A DNA stretch of 64,000 bases, from positions 248,001-312,000 of the forward strand of contig NZ_JAPLET010000015.1 in assembly GCF_026391055.1 (NCBI RefSeq), written 5' to 3'. The stretch is from Spirosoma sp. GTDB taxonomy: Bacteria; Bacteroidota; Bacteroidia; Cytophagales; Spirosomataceae. The notes under the pieces were generated by a model. The model was not told where the DNA came from. It searched no databases and worked only from the letters and a program-made list of their open reading frames with translations. Below, in pieces: positions 7,872 through 16,105 of this stretch. The translations under genes were made by a program, and so were the position numbers. Numbering within the stretch: the first letter of the stretch is position 1; each line of letters starts with the position of its first letter.

Positions 7872-9350
7872 ATGAACAAGTTTATGTTTACCTGCCGATT
7901 TGGCTTTCTTATTTTCCTGCTTGCGGTTTCAGGTTGTGCGCGTAACCCTGTTACGGGAAAGCGCGAAATAAGCCTGATGTCGACCGAGCAGGAAATTGCC
8001 CTTGGGAAAGAGTCGCACCCGTCAGTCGTGGCGACAATGGGGTTGTATGAAAATAAGACCCTTCAGGCGTTTATGAACGAGAAGGGTAAAGCCATGGCTA
8101 AGATATCACACCGGCCTGATCTGCCTTACCAGTTCTACATCGTCGATTCTCCTATTGTCAATGCCTTTGCCGTACCCGGCGGTTATGTTTATTTTACGCG
8201 GGGTATTCTGGCGCACTTCAACAACGAAGCCGAGTTTGCCGGGGTGCTAGGTCATGAGATTGGCCACATCACCGCCCGCCACGCGGCCCGTTCGCAGAAA
8301 AGCCAATTACTTAGTACCATTGCTCTCATTGGTGGGGCCGTGCTGGCTCCACAGGTTGTTGGTCAGAACATGGAAGCCCTCCAGCAAGGGCTGGGCCTAT
8401 TATCGCTGAAATACAGCCGCGACCATGAGTCGGAGTCCGATAAGCTCGGCGTTGAATATTCCAGCAAGATTGGCTACGACGCCAACCAGATGGCCGATTT
8501 CTTCAACACACTTAAACGCATTTCGGAGAGTTCGGGGCAGGCCGTGCCGCAATTTATGTCGACCCACCCCGATCCCGGCAATCGCTATACGCGGGTTCAC
8601 GAACTGGCCAAAGAGTATCAGGCTAAAAACCCGGCGAATTACCAGGTAGATCGGGATCGCTATCTGCGGCTTATTGATGGCATCATGTATGGCGAAGACC
8701 CGAAGCAGGGCTTTGTTGAAAACGGGCAGTTCTACCATCCTGAATTACGTTTTCAGTTTCCGGTACCGAGTGGCTGGCAGTCGCAAAACTCGCCGAGCCA
8801 GTTTCAAATGGCCGCAAAGGACGGGAAATCAGCCATGATCCTGATGTTGGCTAAAGGCAATTCGCTGGATGAAGCCGCCCAGAATCTGGTGAAAGAGTTG
8901 AGCCTCAACGTGCTGGAGAATAGTAAAACAACTATTAATGGTAACCCGGCCTATGTGCTTATTTCACGACAGCAGCAACAACAGCAGCAGGGCCAGCCGC
9001 AGCAACAGCAGGATCCCAAAACGGCCCTCCAGATCGGTACCTGGCTGATTCAGTATAATAATGCCGTTTATGCGCTGCATGGTCTGTCCAGTGGAGCCGA
9101 TTTCAGCAATTCGTTCGGGACGTTCAAGCAGGTCGCAGGAAATTTTCGTTCCCTCACCGATTCGGATAAGCTCAACCGGAAACCGGAACGCGTTTTTGTC
9201 AAGACAGCCCCGCGCGATGGTTCATTTCGGGATGTAGTGACTGCCTTAGGTGCGCCCACTAGTCGTGTAGAGGAATTAGGTGTACTCAATGGGCTTAAAG
9301 CCGATGATCGGGTAACCCGTGGTTCGCTGGTCAAGATTATCGGTCGATAA
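7872..9350 (+). CDS. M48 family zinc metalloprotease, lipoprotein (BepA/LoiP-like)
   Basis: 492 residues. Lipobox AVSGC gives Cys22 as the lipid anchor after MNKFMFTCRFGFLIFLL. The active site is H128-E-I-G-H132, with E186 in the HESESD sequence as the likely third zinc ligand. The sequence NAFAVPGGYVYFTRG before the site is typical of periplasmic M48 proteins that degrade misfolded outer-membrane proteins. A Gln-rich stretch near residues 364-380 (mixed CAG and CAA codons) separates the protease core from a C-terminal beta-rich domain (LTDSDKLNRKPERVFV). Alone in its transcript, with a T-tract terminator at 9413. Confidence 0.9.
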   Translation: MNKFMFTCRFGFLIFLLAVSGCARNPVTGKREISLMSTEQEIALGKESHPSVVATMGLYENKTLQAFMNEKGKAMAKISHRPDLPYQFYIVDSPIVNAFAVPGGYVYFTRGILAHFNNEAEFAGVLGHEIGHITARHAARSQKSQLLSTIALIGGAVLAPQVVGQNMEALQQGLGLLSLKYSRDHESESDKLGVEYSSKIGYDANQMADFFNTLKRISESSGQAVPQFMSTHPDPGNRYTRVHELAKEYQAKNPANYQVDRDRYLRLIDGIMYGEDPKQGFVENGQFYHPELRFQFPVPSGWQSQNSPSQFQMAAKDGKSAMILMLAKGNSLDEAAQNLVKELSLNVLENSKTTINGNPAYVLISRQQQQQQQGQPQQQQDPKTALQIGTWLIQYNNAVYALHGLSSGADFSNSFGTFKQVAGNFRSLTDSDKLNRKPERVFVKTAPRDGSFRDVVTALGAPTSRVEELGVLNGLKADDRVTRGSLVKIIGR

Positions 9351-9358
9351 ATTTATAC

Positions 9359-9386
9359 GTACTTACGGGTTGAAACCCGTAGGTAC
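9359..9386. terminator. Small hairpin after the M48 gene
   Basis: GTACTTACGGGT and ACCCGTAGGTAC pair around TGAA, with one internal mismatch. It precedes the stronger terminator at 9413-9443. Confidence 0.45.
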
Positions 9387-9412
9387 AACTAGCAACTAGC
9401 TTATCTGCAAAG

Positions 9413-9443
9413 AAAAAAGCTCTACGCATAGTAGAGCTTTTTT
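9413..9443. terminator. Rho-independent terminator after the M48 gene
   Basis: AAAAAAGCTCTAC and GTAGAGCTTTTTT pair around a 5-base loop, followed by more T residues. The A and T tracts on the two sides would let it act in both directions. Confidence 0.85.
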
Positions 9444-9556
9444 TATGCCTTTAGAACCGAATAATGACCATCCGCGCAGGTTTGGCTTTGGCTTTCAGTT
9501 AGTTTTAACTTATTTGTCGAATATTCCTTTATGCCAAATACCTAATCGTATCCAGT

Positions 9557-10456
9557 ATGCAACTCAAAATAGAAAATCTGACAAAGACCTATTCCAACGG
9601 CGTCCGGGCCTTGAAAGGCGTCAACCTGACTATTTCACAAGGTATGTTCGGCCTGCTCGGTCCAAACGGTGCGGGCAAATCGAGCCTGATGCGTACCATT
9701 GCGACGCTCCAGGAAGCCGATAGCGGCTCTGTTCGACTGACGGGAATAGGTGGTGAAGACTTAAACGTGCTAACACAAAAAGACGCAGTGCGTCGGGTAT
9801 TGGGCTATCTGCCACAGGAATTTGGCGTGTATCCGCGCGTTACGGCGGAGACTATGCTCGACCACATCGCTACGCTTAAAGGCGTCGCCGATAGTCGCCA
9901 GCGCAAAGCCATTGTAGAAGGGCTGTTGCAAAAGGTGAACCTGTATCAGGTTCGCAAGAAGAACCTCGGCACCTTTTCGGGTGGTATGAAACAGCGGTTT
10001 GGCATTGCCCAGGCACTGATCGGTAATCCCCAGCTCATAATCGTCGATGAACCTACCGCCGGACTCGACCCCGCCGAGCGAAACCGCTTCCACAACCTGC
10101 TGTCGGAAATAGGCGAAAATACCATTGTTATCTTGTCGACCCACATTGTAGAAGATGTCACGAACCTGTGTTCCGACATGGCCATCATCTGCCTCGGCGA
10201 AGTAGTTGCCGCCGGGAATCCAAATGATCTGGTCAGTGATCTTAAGGGGAAAATCTGGCAGATATCCGTCGAAAAATCGGAAATAGAAACGTACCGCCAG
10301 CAGCACCGCATCATTTCAACCCAGCTCAAAGGCGGCAAAACCCGGCTCCATGCGTACAGTGATTTGCCGTTATCCGGCTTCGACCCCGTTACGCCCGACC
10401 TGGAAGATGTGTACTTCGCCAAGATTACGGAGAAGATGGAAGGGGTCACTGTTTAG
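9557..10456 (+). CDS. ABC transporter ATP-binding protein (ABC-2 exporter type)
   Basis: 299 residues. Walker A GPNGAGKS near residue 37, Q-loop in LPQEFGVYP, signature SGGMKQRFGIAQAL, Walker B LIIVDEP, and a switch histidine in STHIVEDV. The C-terminal 70 residues form the small extra domain common in ABC-2 type ATPases. Its likely partner is the permease-peptidase fusion at 10961. The pair is interrupted by the small four-helix gene at 10545, which is unusual because the ATPase and permease genes would be expected to touch. Confidence 0.9.
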   Translation: MQLKIENLTKTYSNGVRALKGVNLTISQGMFGLLGPNGAGKSSLMRTIATLQEADSGSVRLTGIGGEDLNVLTQKDAVRRVLGYLPQEFGVYPRVTAETMLDHIATLKGVADSRQRKAIVEGLLQKVNLYQVRKKNLGTFSGGMKQRFGIAQALIGNPQLIIVDEPTAGLDPAERNRFHNLLSEIGENTIVILSTHIVEDVTNLCSDMAIICLGEVVAAGNPNDLVSDLKGKIWQISVEKSEIETYRQQHRIISTQLKGGKTRLHAYSDLPLSGFDPVTPDLEDVYFAKITEKMEGVTV

Positions 10457-10458
10457 AC

Positions 10459-10487
10459 GTTGGAAGTTAGTAGCGGAGTGATACTCC
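10459..10487. repeat. Left half of a split palindromic element (P6)
   Basis: The 29 bases after the ATPase stop carry GGAAGTTAG, TAGCGGAGTGA and ACTCC, which partly match the reverse complement of the repeat at 10918-10952. If they are the two arms of one element, the four-helix gene lies in its loop. The match is imperfect. Confidence 0.35.
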
Positions 10488-10544
10488 AGATTACTTACAT
10501 ATAAGTAACTAATTAGATTGACCACCCGTCAAAACTTGTAACAA

Positions 10545-10904
10545 ATGGAAAAAACGAAGCATTTCAAAGAGCTGGTCGTCTGGCAAAAGTCGCATCGATT
10601 TGTTCTGGACATATATAAGCTTACAAAGCTGTTTCCGAAAGAGGAGTTGTTTGGATTAACTTCTCAACTTAAACGCAGCGCCGTTTCGGTTTCCGGAAAC
10701 ATAGCTGAGGCTTACCGTAAGCGAACCTTACCGGACAAGGCCATATTTTTAAATACAGCGCAGGGCTCCCTGGATGAGTCGCTCTGTTATCTAATTCTGG
10801 CCCATGACTTGGAGTACGCTAACACCGAAGCGTTACAAACTGATCTGGAAGAGATAGCGCGTATGTTAAACGCCTATTACACGGCTATGAACAACCAGCG
10901 TTAG
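10545..10904 (+). CDS. Four-helix bundle protein (23S rRNA intervening-sequence protein family)
   Basis: 119 residues, all-helical and with the family's usual features: start KHFKELVVWQKSHRFVLDIYKLTKLFPKEE, then FGLTSQLKRSAVSVSGNIAEAYRK, and a final helix with DLEEIARMLNAYY. The family was first found in insertions in 23S rRNA genes, and relatives serve as accessory proteins of diversity-generating retroelements. Stand-alone copies such as this are common in Bacteroidota and have no known function. There is no rRNA or reverse transcriptase gene nearby. It sits between an ABC ATPase and its permease, in AT-richer flanks, so it looks like an insertion into that operon. Confidence 0.9.
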   Translation: MEKTKHFKELVVWQKSHRFVLDIYKLTKLFPKEELFGLTSQLKRSAVSVSGNIAEAYRKRTLPDKAIFLNTAQGSLDESLCYLILAHDLEYANTEALQTDLEEIARMLNAYYTAMNNQR

Positions 10905-10917
10905 GTGGCACGAATAT

Positions 10918-10952
10918 CTCCTCACTTCTCGCTCACAACTCCTAACTCCTCG
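10918..10952. repeat. Right half of split palindromic element P6
   Basis: A CT-rich run of heptamers: CTCCTCA, CTTCTCG, CTCACAA, CTCCTAA, CTCCTCG. It is the same wording as the 3' arms of elements P1, P2 and P3 and ends 8 bases before the start codon of the permease-peptidase gene. Confidence 0.7.
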
Positions 10953-10960
10953 TAACCCCC

Positions 10961-13900
10961 ATGTTTCCCGAAATCTTTACATTCGAACTGGCGTACCGGC
11001 TCAAACGACCCGCTACCTACCTGTATGCCCTGATTCTGTTCCTCTTTACATTTCTCTTCGTCATCTACGGCAACGGACCGGCGTCGGAGAAAACGAATAT
11101 CAACTCACCCTACGCCATCAGCCAGTTTGTGGTTGTCATGACCATCATCGGGATGCTGGTTGCCTCCGCCGTCATGGGCGTGCCGGTCTACCGTGACATC
11201 GAGCACAACACGAAAAACTACTTTTTTACCTTCCCTATCACTGAGAAAGGTTACGTCCTGGGGCGTTACCTGGGTTCGTTTGTCGTGTTGCTGGGCATTA
11301 TGGCCGTCGGGATGCTGGGCATCGTGATCGGTTCGTTGCTCGGGCCTATCTTCAATCTGGCCGACAATACCGAACGCTTCGGGCCGCTTCGGTTCCGCGA
11401 CTACGCCTATCCGTTTCTGCTGTTCGTTGTGCCGAATATGTTCCTGGTAGGCAGCATTTTCTTTGCACTTGTGGCCTTTTCACGGCAGGTGTTTGCCACT
11501 TATGCCGGGAGTATTCTTCTCTTTATTGCTTACCTGCTGGGCTCCACGCTGTCGCAGGATATTGAGAATAAACAGCTCGTTAATTTAATGGACCCCTTTG
11601 GTACCTATGCCTACGATGCCGCCACCAAATACTGGTCGCCGGTGGAGCAGAACGTACTGTTGGCCCCGCTGGAAGGCGACTTGCTGACCAACCGGCTTAT
11701 ATGGTTCGGGGTGGCGCTGCTTGTCTTTTTAGTAACCCTGTTCCGGTTCGACTTTTCCCGTTTTCTGGCTGTTAAACTCGGCAAGGCGCAGAAAGACGAT
11801 GTTGTGGGCAAAGGCGTTCCATCGCTGGCAAGTCTGCCCGTAACTACGCCCGTTTTTCGGTCGGGTACGTATGTCCGGCAGATGTTCCGGCAGGCCCGTA
11901 TCGAGTTCGCCAACATTGTCCGCGATCCGTATTTCATTGCCATTTTGCTCGGGGCTATCCTATTCTTATTCCTGGATGGCTGGTTCGGCGTTGAAACCTA
12001 TGGTACGCCCTCGCTGCCAACGACCTACGCCATGCTCGAAGCCCGCAATGGCACCTTCTTTTTCTTCGTACTCATTGTTATTATCTTCTACACGGGCGAA
12101 GTTGTTCACCGCGATAAGGTCGTTCACTACGATACCATTGCCGATGCCCTGCCCGTACCCGACTGGATGAATTACGGGGCCAAGCTGCTGTCGATGATCT
12201 ACATCTGCCTGCTGCTCTGCGGACTTATCCTGGTATCGGGTGTATTGAATCAGACGGTAAAAGGGTACTTCAATTACGAGTTTTCGCTCTATTTCCGCGA
12301 TCTGCTGGGCATTGCCTTCACCCAGTATTTTCAGTTAGTCATGCTGGCGTTTTTTGTGCACACGATGGTTAACCAGAAGTTTGTGGGGCACATCGTTACG
12401 CTGGCAGTTTACATCGTGATTTGGGCCGTACCCCAGTTTGCCGATTTCAATTACAAGCTGGCGATTCCGTTTTCGGGTGGTGGTGTTCAGATTTCGGATA
12501 TGAACGGGTTTGGGCATTATTTGGCCAGTATTGCGTCGTTCCGGCTTTATTGGTATGCCTTTGGGGGAATATTGCTGGTGCTGGCCCTGTGGTTCTGGAA
12601 TCGGGGTGCCGATACCAGTTTCAAGGCGCGCTGGCAACTGGCCCGGCAACGCATGGGGCGCGGGTCGATAGCCTTGTTTGCGGTGCTGCTGCTGGCATTC
12701 GTGAGCATGGGTGCCTGGATTTACACCAACGTGAGCGTGAAAAATCGCTATTATACCATTGATGAACAACGGGAGCAGCAGGCGTCAGTTGAAAAAAAAT
12801 ACCACAAATACGCGAATGTACTACAGCCCAAAATTACCAGCGCCAAAGTAAACGTCGACGTTTACCCCGACGAGTTTAAAGCCGTGGCGACGGGTGCATT
12901 CCTGATAGTTAACAAAGGCGATCAGCCCATCGATTCCCTGCATCTGACCATTCCAACTGATAATTTCCATCGGAAACTCACCCGGTTTTTAGTCGATGGA
13001 AAAGCACCGAGTCTGCTCGTCAATGATACCGAACAGGGCTACTACATCTACCGATTACCCAAACGGATGAATCCGGGCGACACGGCCCATCTGGATATGG
13101 ACGTTATGGGTGAATACCTCGGATTTCCCAATGGTGGCGACAGCCGCGATGTGGTGGCTAACGGTACGTTCTTCAACGTGGGCATATTTCCGGCCTTCGG
13201 CTACAATCAGGATGCCGAGTTGAGCAGCGATAAATACCGCAAAAAATACAACCTGCCGATAAAAGAATGGACAGCACCCGCGCAGAACGATCCGCGAGGC
13301 CTACGCGATTTTCTCTTCACCGACGATGCCGACTGGGTCACGTTTGAAGGCACCATCTCGACCTCACCCGACCAAACAGCGATTATGCCCGGCGAGTTGC
13401 TGAAAACCTGGACGAAGGCTGGGCCGGATGGTAAGCCCCGCAAATACTTCCAGTATAAACTCCCCGGTTTCTCAGACTATTTTTTCAGTATGTGTTCGGC
13501 GAAATACGGCGTCAAACGGGATAAATGGACCGGGGCCGATGGGCAAACTGTGGCGCTGGAAATCTATCATCACCCCGGCCACGACAAAAATCTAGACCGG
13601 TTCATGGCCAGTATGAAGGCATCACTGACGTACTACACCAAAAACTTTGCGCCCTACCCATACCCGGTACTACGGGTGCTGGAGTTTCCCCGCTACGCTT
13701 CCTTCGCGCAGTCGTTTCCTACTACAGTTCCGTATTCGGAAGAGTTTGGCTGGGTGGGTGATTTTCACGATCCCAACAAAACGGACTACGCGTACTACGT
13801 AACGGCTCACGAAGTGGCTCACCAGTGGTGGGGCCACCAGATCATGCCCAGCCGGACACGCGGAGCCAACCAGATTTCTGAAACAATGGCCGAATACTCG

Positions 13901-14608
13901 GCGCTGATGGTACTCAAGCAGCGGTACGGGGCCGATGCTATGCCAAAATTCCTGAAGTATAGTCTGGACAGCTACCTGCGCGGTCGGGCCAATGAAGACA
14001 AGTTCGAAGCCAACATGCTCGATAACGACACCCGCGCGTACGTCTGGTACCGGAAAGGGTCGATGCTCATGTACGCCTTGCAGGATTATATTGGCGAAGA
14101 CCGGGTAAACAAGGCCATGAACGACTACATGAAAGCGGCCCGTTTTCGTCAGAAAGCCCCCTTTACGACCTCGCTTGAATGGTACGGTTTCCTGAAAGCC
14201 GCCACCCCCGATTCGCTCAAACCCTGGCTGACGGATAACTTCGAGAAACTCACGCTGTACGACAACCGCATCACCAAAGCCGAAGCCAAATCCATTGGCA
14301 ACGGGCAGTACCGCGTTACGCTGCACGTAAAAACGGCAACAGAATACTACGATAAGGCCGGAAAGGAGATCAGTAAAGGAAAAGGCCCCGTCATTGCCGA
14401 TATTGCTGTACTGACCGACGATGGCAAGAATAAAGACGGCTTAACCACCAAAGTGCCGCTGCTGCTCCAGAAACGCAGTTTATCCCCCGGTGAGCACGTG
14501 ATTGAGGTAACTGTAAAAGGCAAACCTGTGAAGGCCGGTATCGACCCCTACAACAAACTGATCGACCGAGTTTCAGACGATAACCTGGTAAAAGTGGATA
14601 TGCCGTAA
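10961..14608 (+). CDS. ABC-2 permease fused to an M1 family aminopeptidase
   Basis: 1215 residues. The N-terminal half (to about residue 600) has about twelve hydrophobic helices in two ABC-2 permease-like sets, starting FPEIFTFELAYRLKRPATYLY. The C-terminal part is a gluzincin peptidase, with H950-E-V-A-H954 in HEVAHQWWGHQ and E974 in ISETMAEY as the third ligand, 19 residues after the second histidine. The usual M1 substrate motif GAMEN is not seen; FPTTVPYSEEFG occupies that region. The fusion type is known in databases as ABC transporter permease/M1 aminopeptidase. The ATPase at 9557 probably drives it. What it exports or cleaves is unknown. Confidence 0.9.
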   Translation: MFPEIFTFELAYRLKRPATYLYALILFLFTFLFVIYGNGPASEKTNINSPYAISQFVVVMTIIGMLVASAVMGVPVYRDIEHNTKNYFFTFPITEKGYVLGRYLGSFVVLLGIMAVGMLGIVIGSLLGPIFNLADNTERFGPLRFRDYAYPFLLFVVPNMFLVGSIFFALVAFSRQVFATYAGSILLFIAYLLGSTLSQDIENKQLVNLMDPFGTYAYDAATKYWSPVEQNVLLAPLEGDLLTNRLIWFGVALLVFLVTLFRFDFSRFLAVKLGKAQKDDVVGKGVPSLASLPVTTPVFRSGTYVRQMFRQARIEFANIVRDPYFIAILLGAILFLFLDGWFGVETYGTPSLPTTYAMLEARNGTFFFFVLIVIIFYTGEVVHRDKVVHYDTIADALPVPDWMNYGAKLLSMIYICLLLCGLILVSGVLNQTVKGYFNYEFSLYFRDLLGIAFTQYFQLVMLAFFVHTMVNQKFVGHIVTLAVYIVIWAVPQFADFNYKLAIPFSGGGVQISDMNGFGHYLASIASFRLYWYAFGGILLVLALWFWNRGADTSFKARWQLARQRMGRGSIALFAVLLLAFVSMGAWIYTNVSVKNRYYTIDEQREQQASVEKKYHKYANVLQPKITSAKVNVDVYPDEFKAVATGAFLIVNKGDQPIDSLHLTIPTDNFHRKLTRFLVDGKAPSLLVNDTEQGYYIYRLPKRMNPGDTAHLDMDVMGEYLGFPNGGDSRDVVANGTFFNVGIFPAFGYNQDAELSSDKYRKKYNLPIKEWTAPAQNDPRGLRDFLFTDDADWVTFEGTISTSPDQTAIMPGELLKTWTKAGPDGKPRKYFQYKLPGFSDYFFSMCSAKYGVKRDKWTGADGQTVALEIYHHPGHDKNLDRFMASMKASLTYYTKNFAPYPYPVLRVLEFPRYASFAQSFPTTVPYSEEFGWVGDFHDPNKTDYAYYVTAHEVAHQWWGHQIMPSRTRGANQISETMAEYSALMVLKQRYGADAMPKFLKYSLDSYLRGRANEDKFEANMLDNDTRAYVWYRKGSMLMYALQDYIGEDRVNKAMNDYMKAARFRQKAPFTTSLEWYGFLKAATPDSLKPWLTDNFEKLTLYDNRITKAEAKSIGNGQYRVTLHVKTATEYYDKAGKEISKGKGPVIADIAVLTDDGKNKDGLTTKVPLLLQKRSLSPGEHVIEVTVKGKPVKAGIDPYNKLIDRVSDDNLVKVDMP

Positions 14609-14610
14609 CG

Positions 14611-15531
14611 ATGAAGAATTGGTTTATAACTTGTGCTAAACTTAGTTTTATAGTTAGTCTCTTTTCACTAAGTCCCCTCGACTATTGGCATCCTCCCGAT
14701 GACAGCCAGATACCCACTGGGGTACAGGGACAGCAAATTCGCTATGGCCGGGAGTTGATTGCCCATACGGCCAAATACCTCGGTCCGAAAGGGTCAGTGA
14801 AGCACCTGTCTAATGGCATGAACTGCCAGAATTGCCATCTCGCAGCGGGTACGAAAGTGCTGGGGAATAACTACTCGGCCGTCTACTCGACCTATCCCAG
14901 ATTTCGGGAGCGTTCCGGTTCGGTCGAGACGATTGTGAAACGAGTGTCGGATTGTTTCGAACGGAGTCTGGGTGGTAAGGCGCCGGACAGCACCAGCCGG
15001 GAGATGAAAGCCATCGTTGCCTATATTCAATGGCTGGGAACGGATGTGCCCAGAGGCAAACGGCCCGATGGCGTTGGCCTTGCCAAACTACCTTACCTCG
15101 ACCGTGCCGCCGATTCGACGAAGGGCCGCATGGTGTATGTAGCAAAGTGTCAGGTTTGCCACGGTAAACATGGCGAAGGAACGAAAGTCGCTGGCGCGTC
15201 GGAGTATGTGTATCCGCCTATGTGGGGACTACACAGCTATAACGACGGAGCCGGGTTGTATCGCTTGTCGGGCTTTGCGGGCTATGTTAAAAACAACATG
15301 CCCTTTGGGGCAAATTATGAGAACCCACAACTGACCGACGAAGAAGCCTGGGACGTAGCCGCCTTTGTGAATGCCATGCCCCGCCCGCACAAAGACCAGT
15401 CGAAAGACTGGCCCATACTTGCCAGCAAGCCCGTCGATTTTCCGCTTGGTCCCTACGCCGATGGGTTCAGTGAGCGGCAGCATAAGTTCGGCCCCTTTCA
15501 GCCCATTGCCGATGCGCGAAAAGTAAAGTAG
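14611..15531 (+). CDS. Dihaem c-type cytochrome, TsdA-like (thiosulfate dehydrogenase family)
   Basis: 306 residues with a signal segment. Haem motifs are C72-Q-N-C75-H76 and C180-Q-V-C183-H184. A lone Cys115 in RVSDCFERSLGGKAP matches the place where TsdA has the unusual cysteine axial ligand of haem 1, and M230 in NNMPFG matches the methionine ligand of haem 2. TsdA oxidises thiosulfate to tetrathionate, or the reverse, in the periplasm. It begins 2 bp after the permease-peptidase stop and is followed by a DsrE protein, which supports a sulfur role. A SoxA-like or general dihaem cytochrome remains possible. Confidence 0.75.
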   Translation: MKNWFITCAKLSFIVSLFSLSPLDYWHPPDDSQIPTGVQGQQIRYGRELIAHTAKYLGPKGSVKHLSNGMNCQNCHLAAGTKVLGNNYSAVYSTYPRFRERSGSVETIVKRVSDCFERSLGGKAPDSTSREMKAIVAYIQWLGTDVPRGKRPDGVGLAKLPYLDRAADSTKGRMVYVAKCQVCHGKHGEGTKVAGASEYVYPPMWGLHSYNDGAGLYRLSGFAGYVKNNMPFGANYENPQLTDEEAWDVAAFVNAMPRPHKDQSKDWPILASKPVDFPLGPYADGFSERQHKFGPFQPIADARKVK

Positions 15532-15540
15532 CTTTACAGC

Positions 15541-15584
15541 ATGTTGGATGATTGGCGTTTGACCATCTGCCAACTATCCAACAT
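15541..15584. terminator. Hairpin between the TsdA-like and DsrE genes
   Basis: Arms of 16 bases (15541-15556 and 15569-15584) pair with two mismatches around a 12-base loop. No T-tract. The ATG at 15541 lies in the hairpin and is unlikely to be the start of the next gene. Confidence 0.5.
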
Positions 15585-15642
15585 TCTCTTCTCCCAACCC
15601 CCATCAACACCTAATAAAATAGCCCCCTTAAAACCAGCAATC

Positions 15643-16098
15643 ATGAAAAAATTCAACTACCTGTTCGTTCTGGCTTTCCTGAGTGCGCTGGTGCCCGCTA
15701 TGGCCCAAACGGCTGATGGCAGCTTTCACGGGGCCGAAGCCACCAAATCCCGGTATCGGGCTGTTTATCAGTTAAACACGGGCGACACGTCTATTATTCA
15801 CCACGCCTTGGCCAACATTCAAAATTCATTGAACGATCCTCGTTTGAAGGGAAAGCTGGATATTGAACTGGTCGTGTATGGCGGGGCCTTTGCGGTGTAC
15901 AAAAAAGACAAACCTCTCTTCGAGAAGGAAATTCAGAACCTGCAAAAGCAGGGCGTTATTCTGGCCATGTGCGAAAACACGATGAAGATGCGGAAAATCA
16001 GCCGCGATGAGCTGTTTCCCTTTGTCAGTTACGTGCCCACCGCCAACGGCGAACTGATTATCCGCCAACAAGACGGCTGGGCCATCATACGCCCGTAA
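15643..16098 (+). CDS. Secreted DsrE/DsrF-like family protein
   Basis: 151 residues from the ATG at 15643, which gives a clean signal peptide (MKKFNYLFVLAFLSALVPAMAQ); an in-frame ATG at 15541 lies in a hairpin. The fold signature is that of DsrE-like proteins: YRAVYQLNTGD, then IELVVYGGAFAVY, and GVILAMCENTM with Cys110 in the position of the sulfur-carrying cysteine, ending in GWAIIRP. Cytoplasmic DsrE proteins pass sulfane sulfur; this exported type is common in Bacteroidota and its partner is unknown. The cytochrome upstream and LysR gene 7 bp downstream suggest a sulfur-oxidation unit. Confidence 0.85.
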   Translation: MKKFNYLFVLAFLSALVPAMAQTADGSFHGAEATKSRYRAVYQLNTGDTSIIHHALANIQNSLNDPRLKGKLDIELVVYGGAFAVYKKDKPLFEKEIQNLQKQGVILAMCENTMKMRKISRDELFPFVSYVPTANGELIIRQQDGWAIIRP

Positions 16099-16105
16099 TT
16101 TATTT

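Noticed and set aside
8960..9015. CAG/CAA run in the M48 gene as a sign of frameshift or contingency repeat
   Set aside because: Codons are mixed CAG and CAA, and the frame and downstream domain continue normally; it is a Gln-rich linker.
10545..10904. Diversity-generating retroelement accessory gene
   Set aside because: The four-helix family includes such proteins, but no reverse transcriptase, template repeat or variable gene is in reach.
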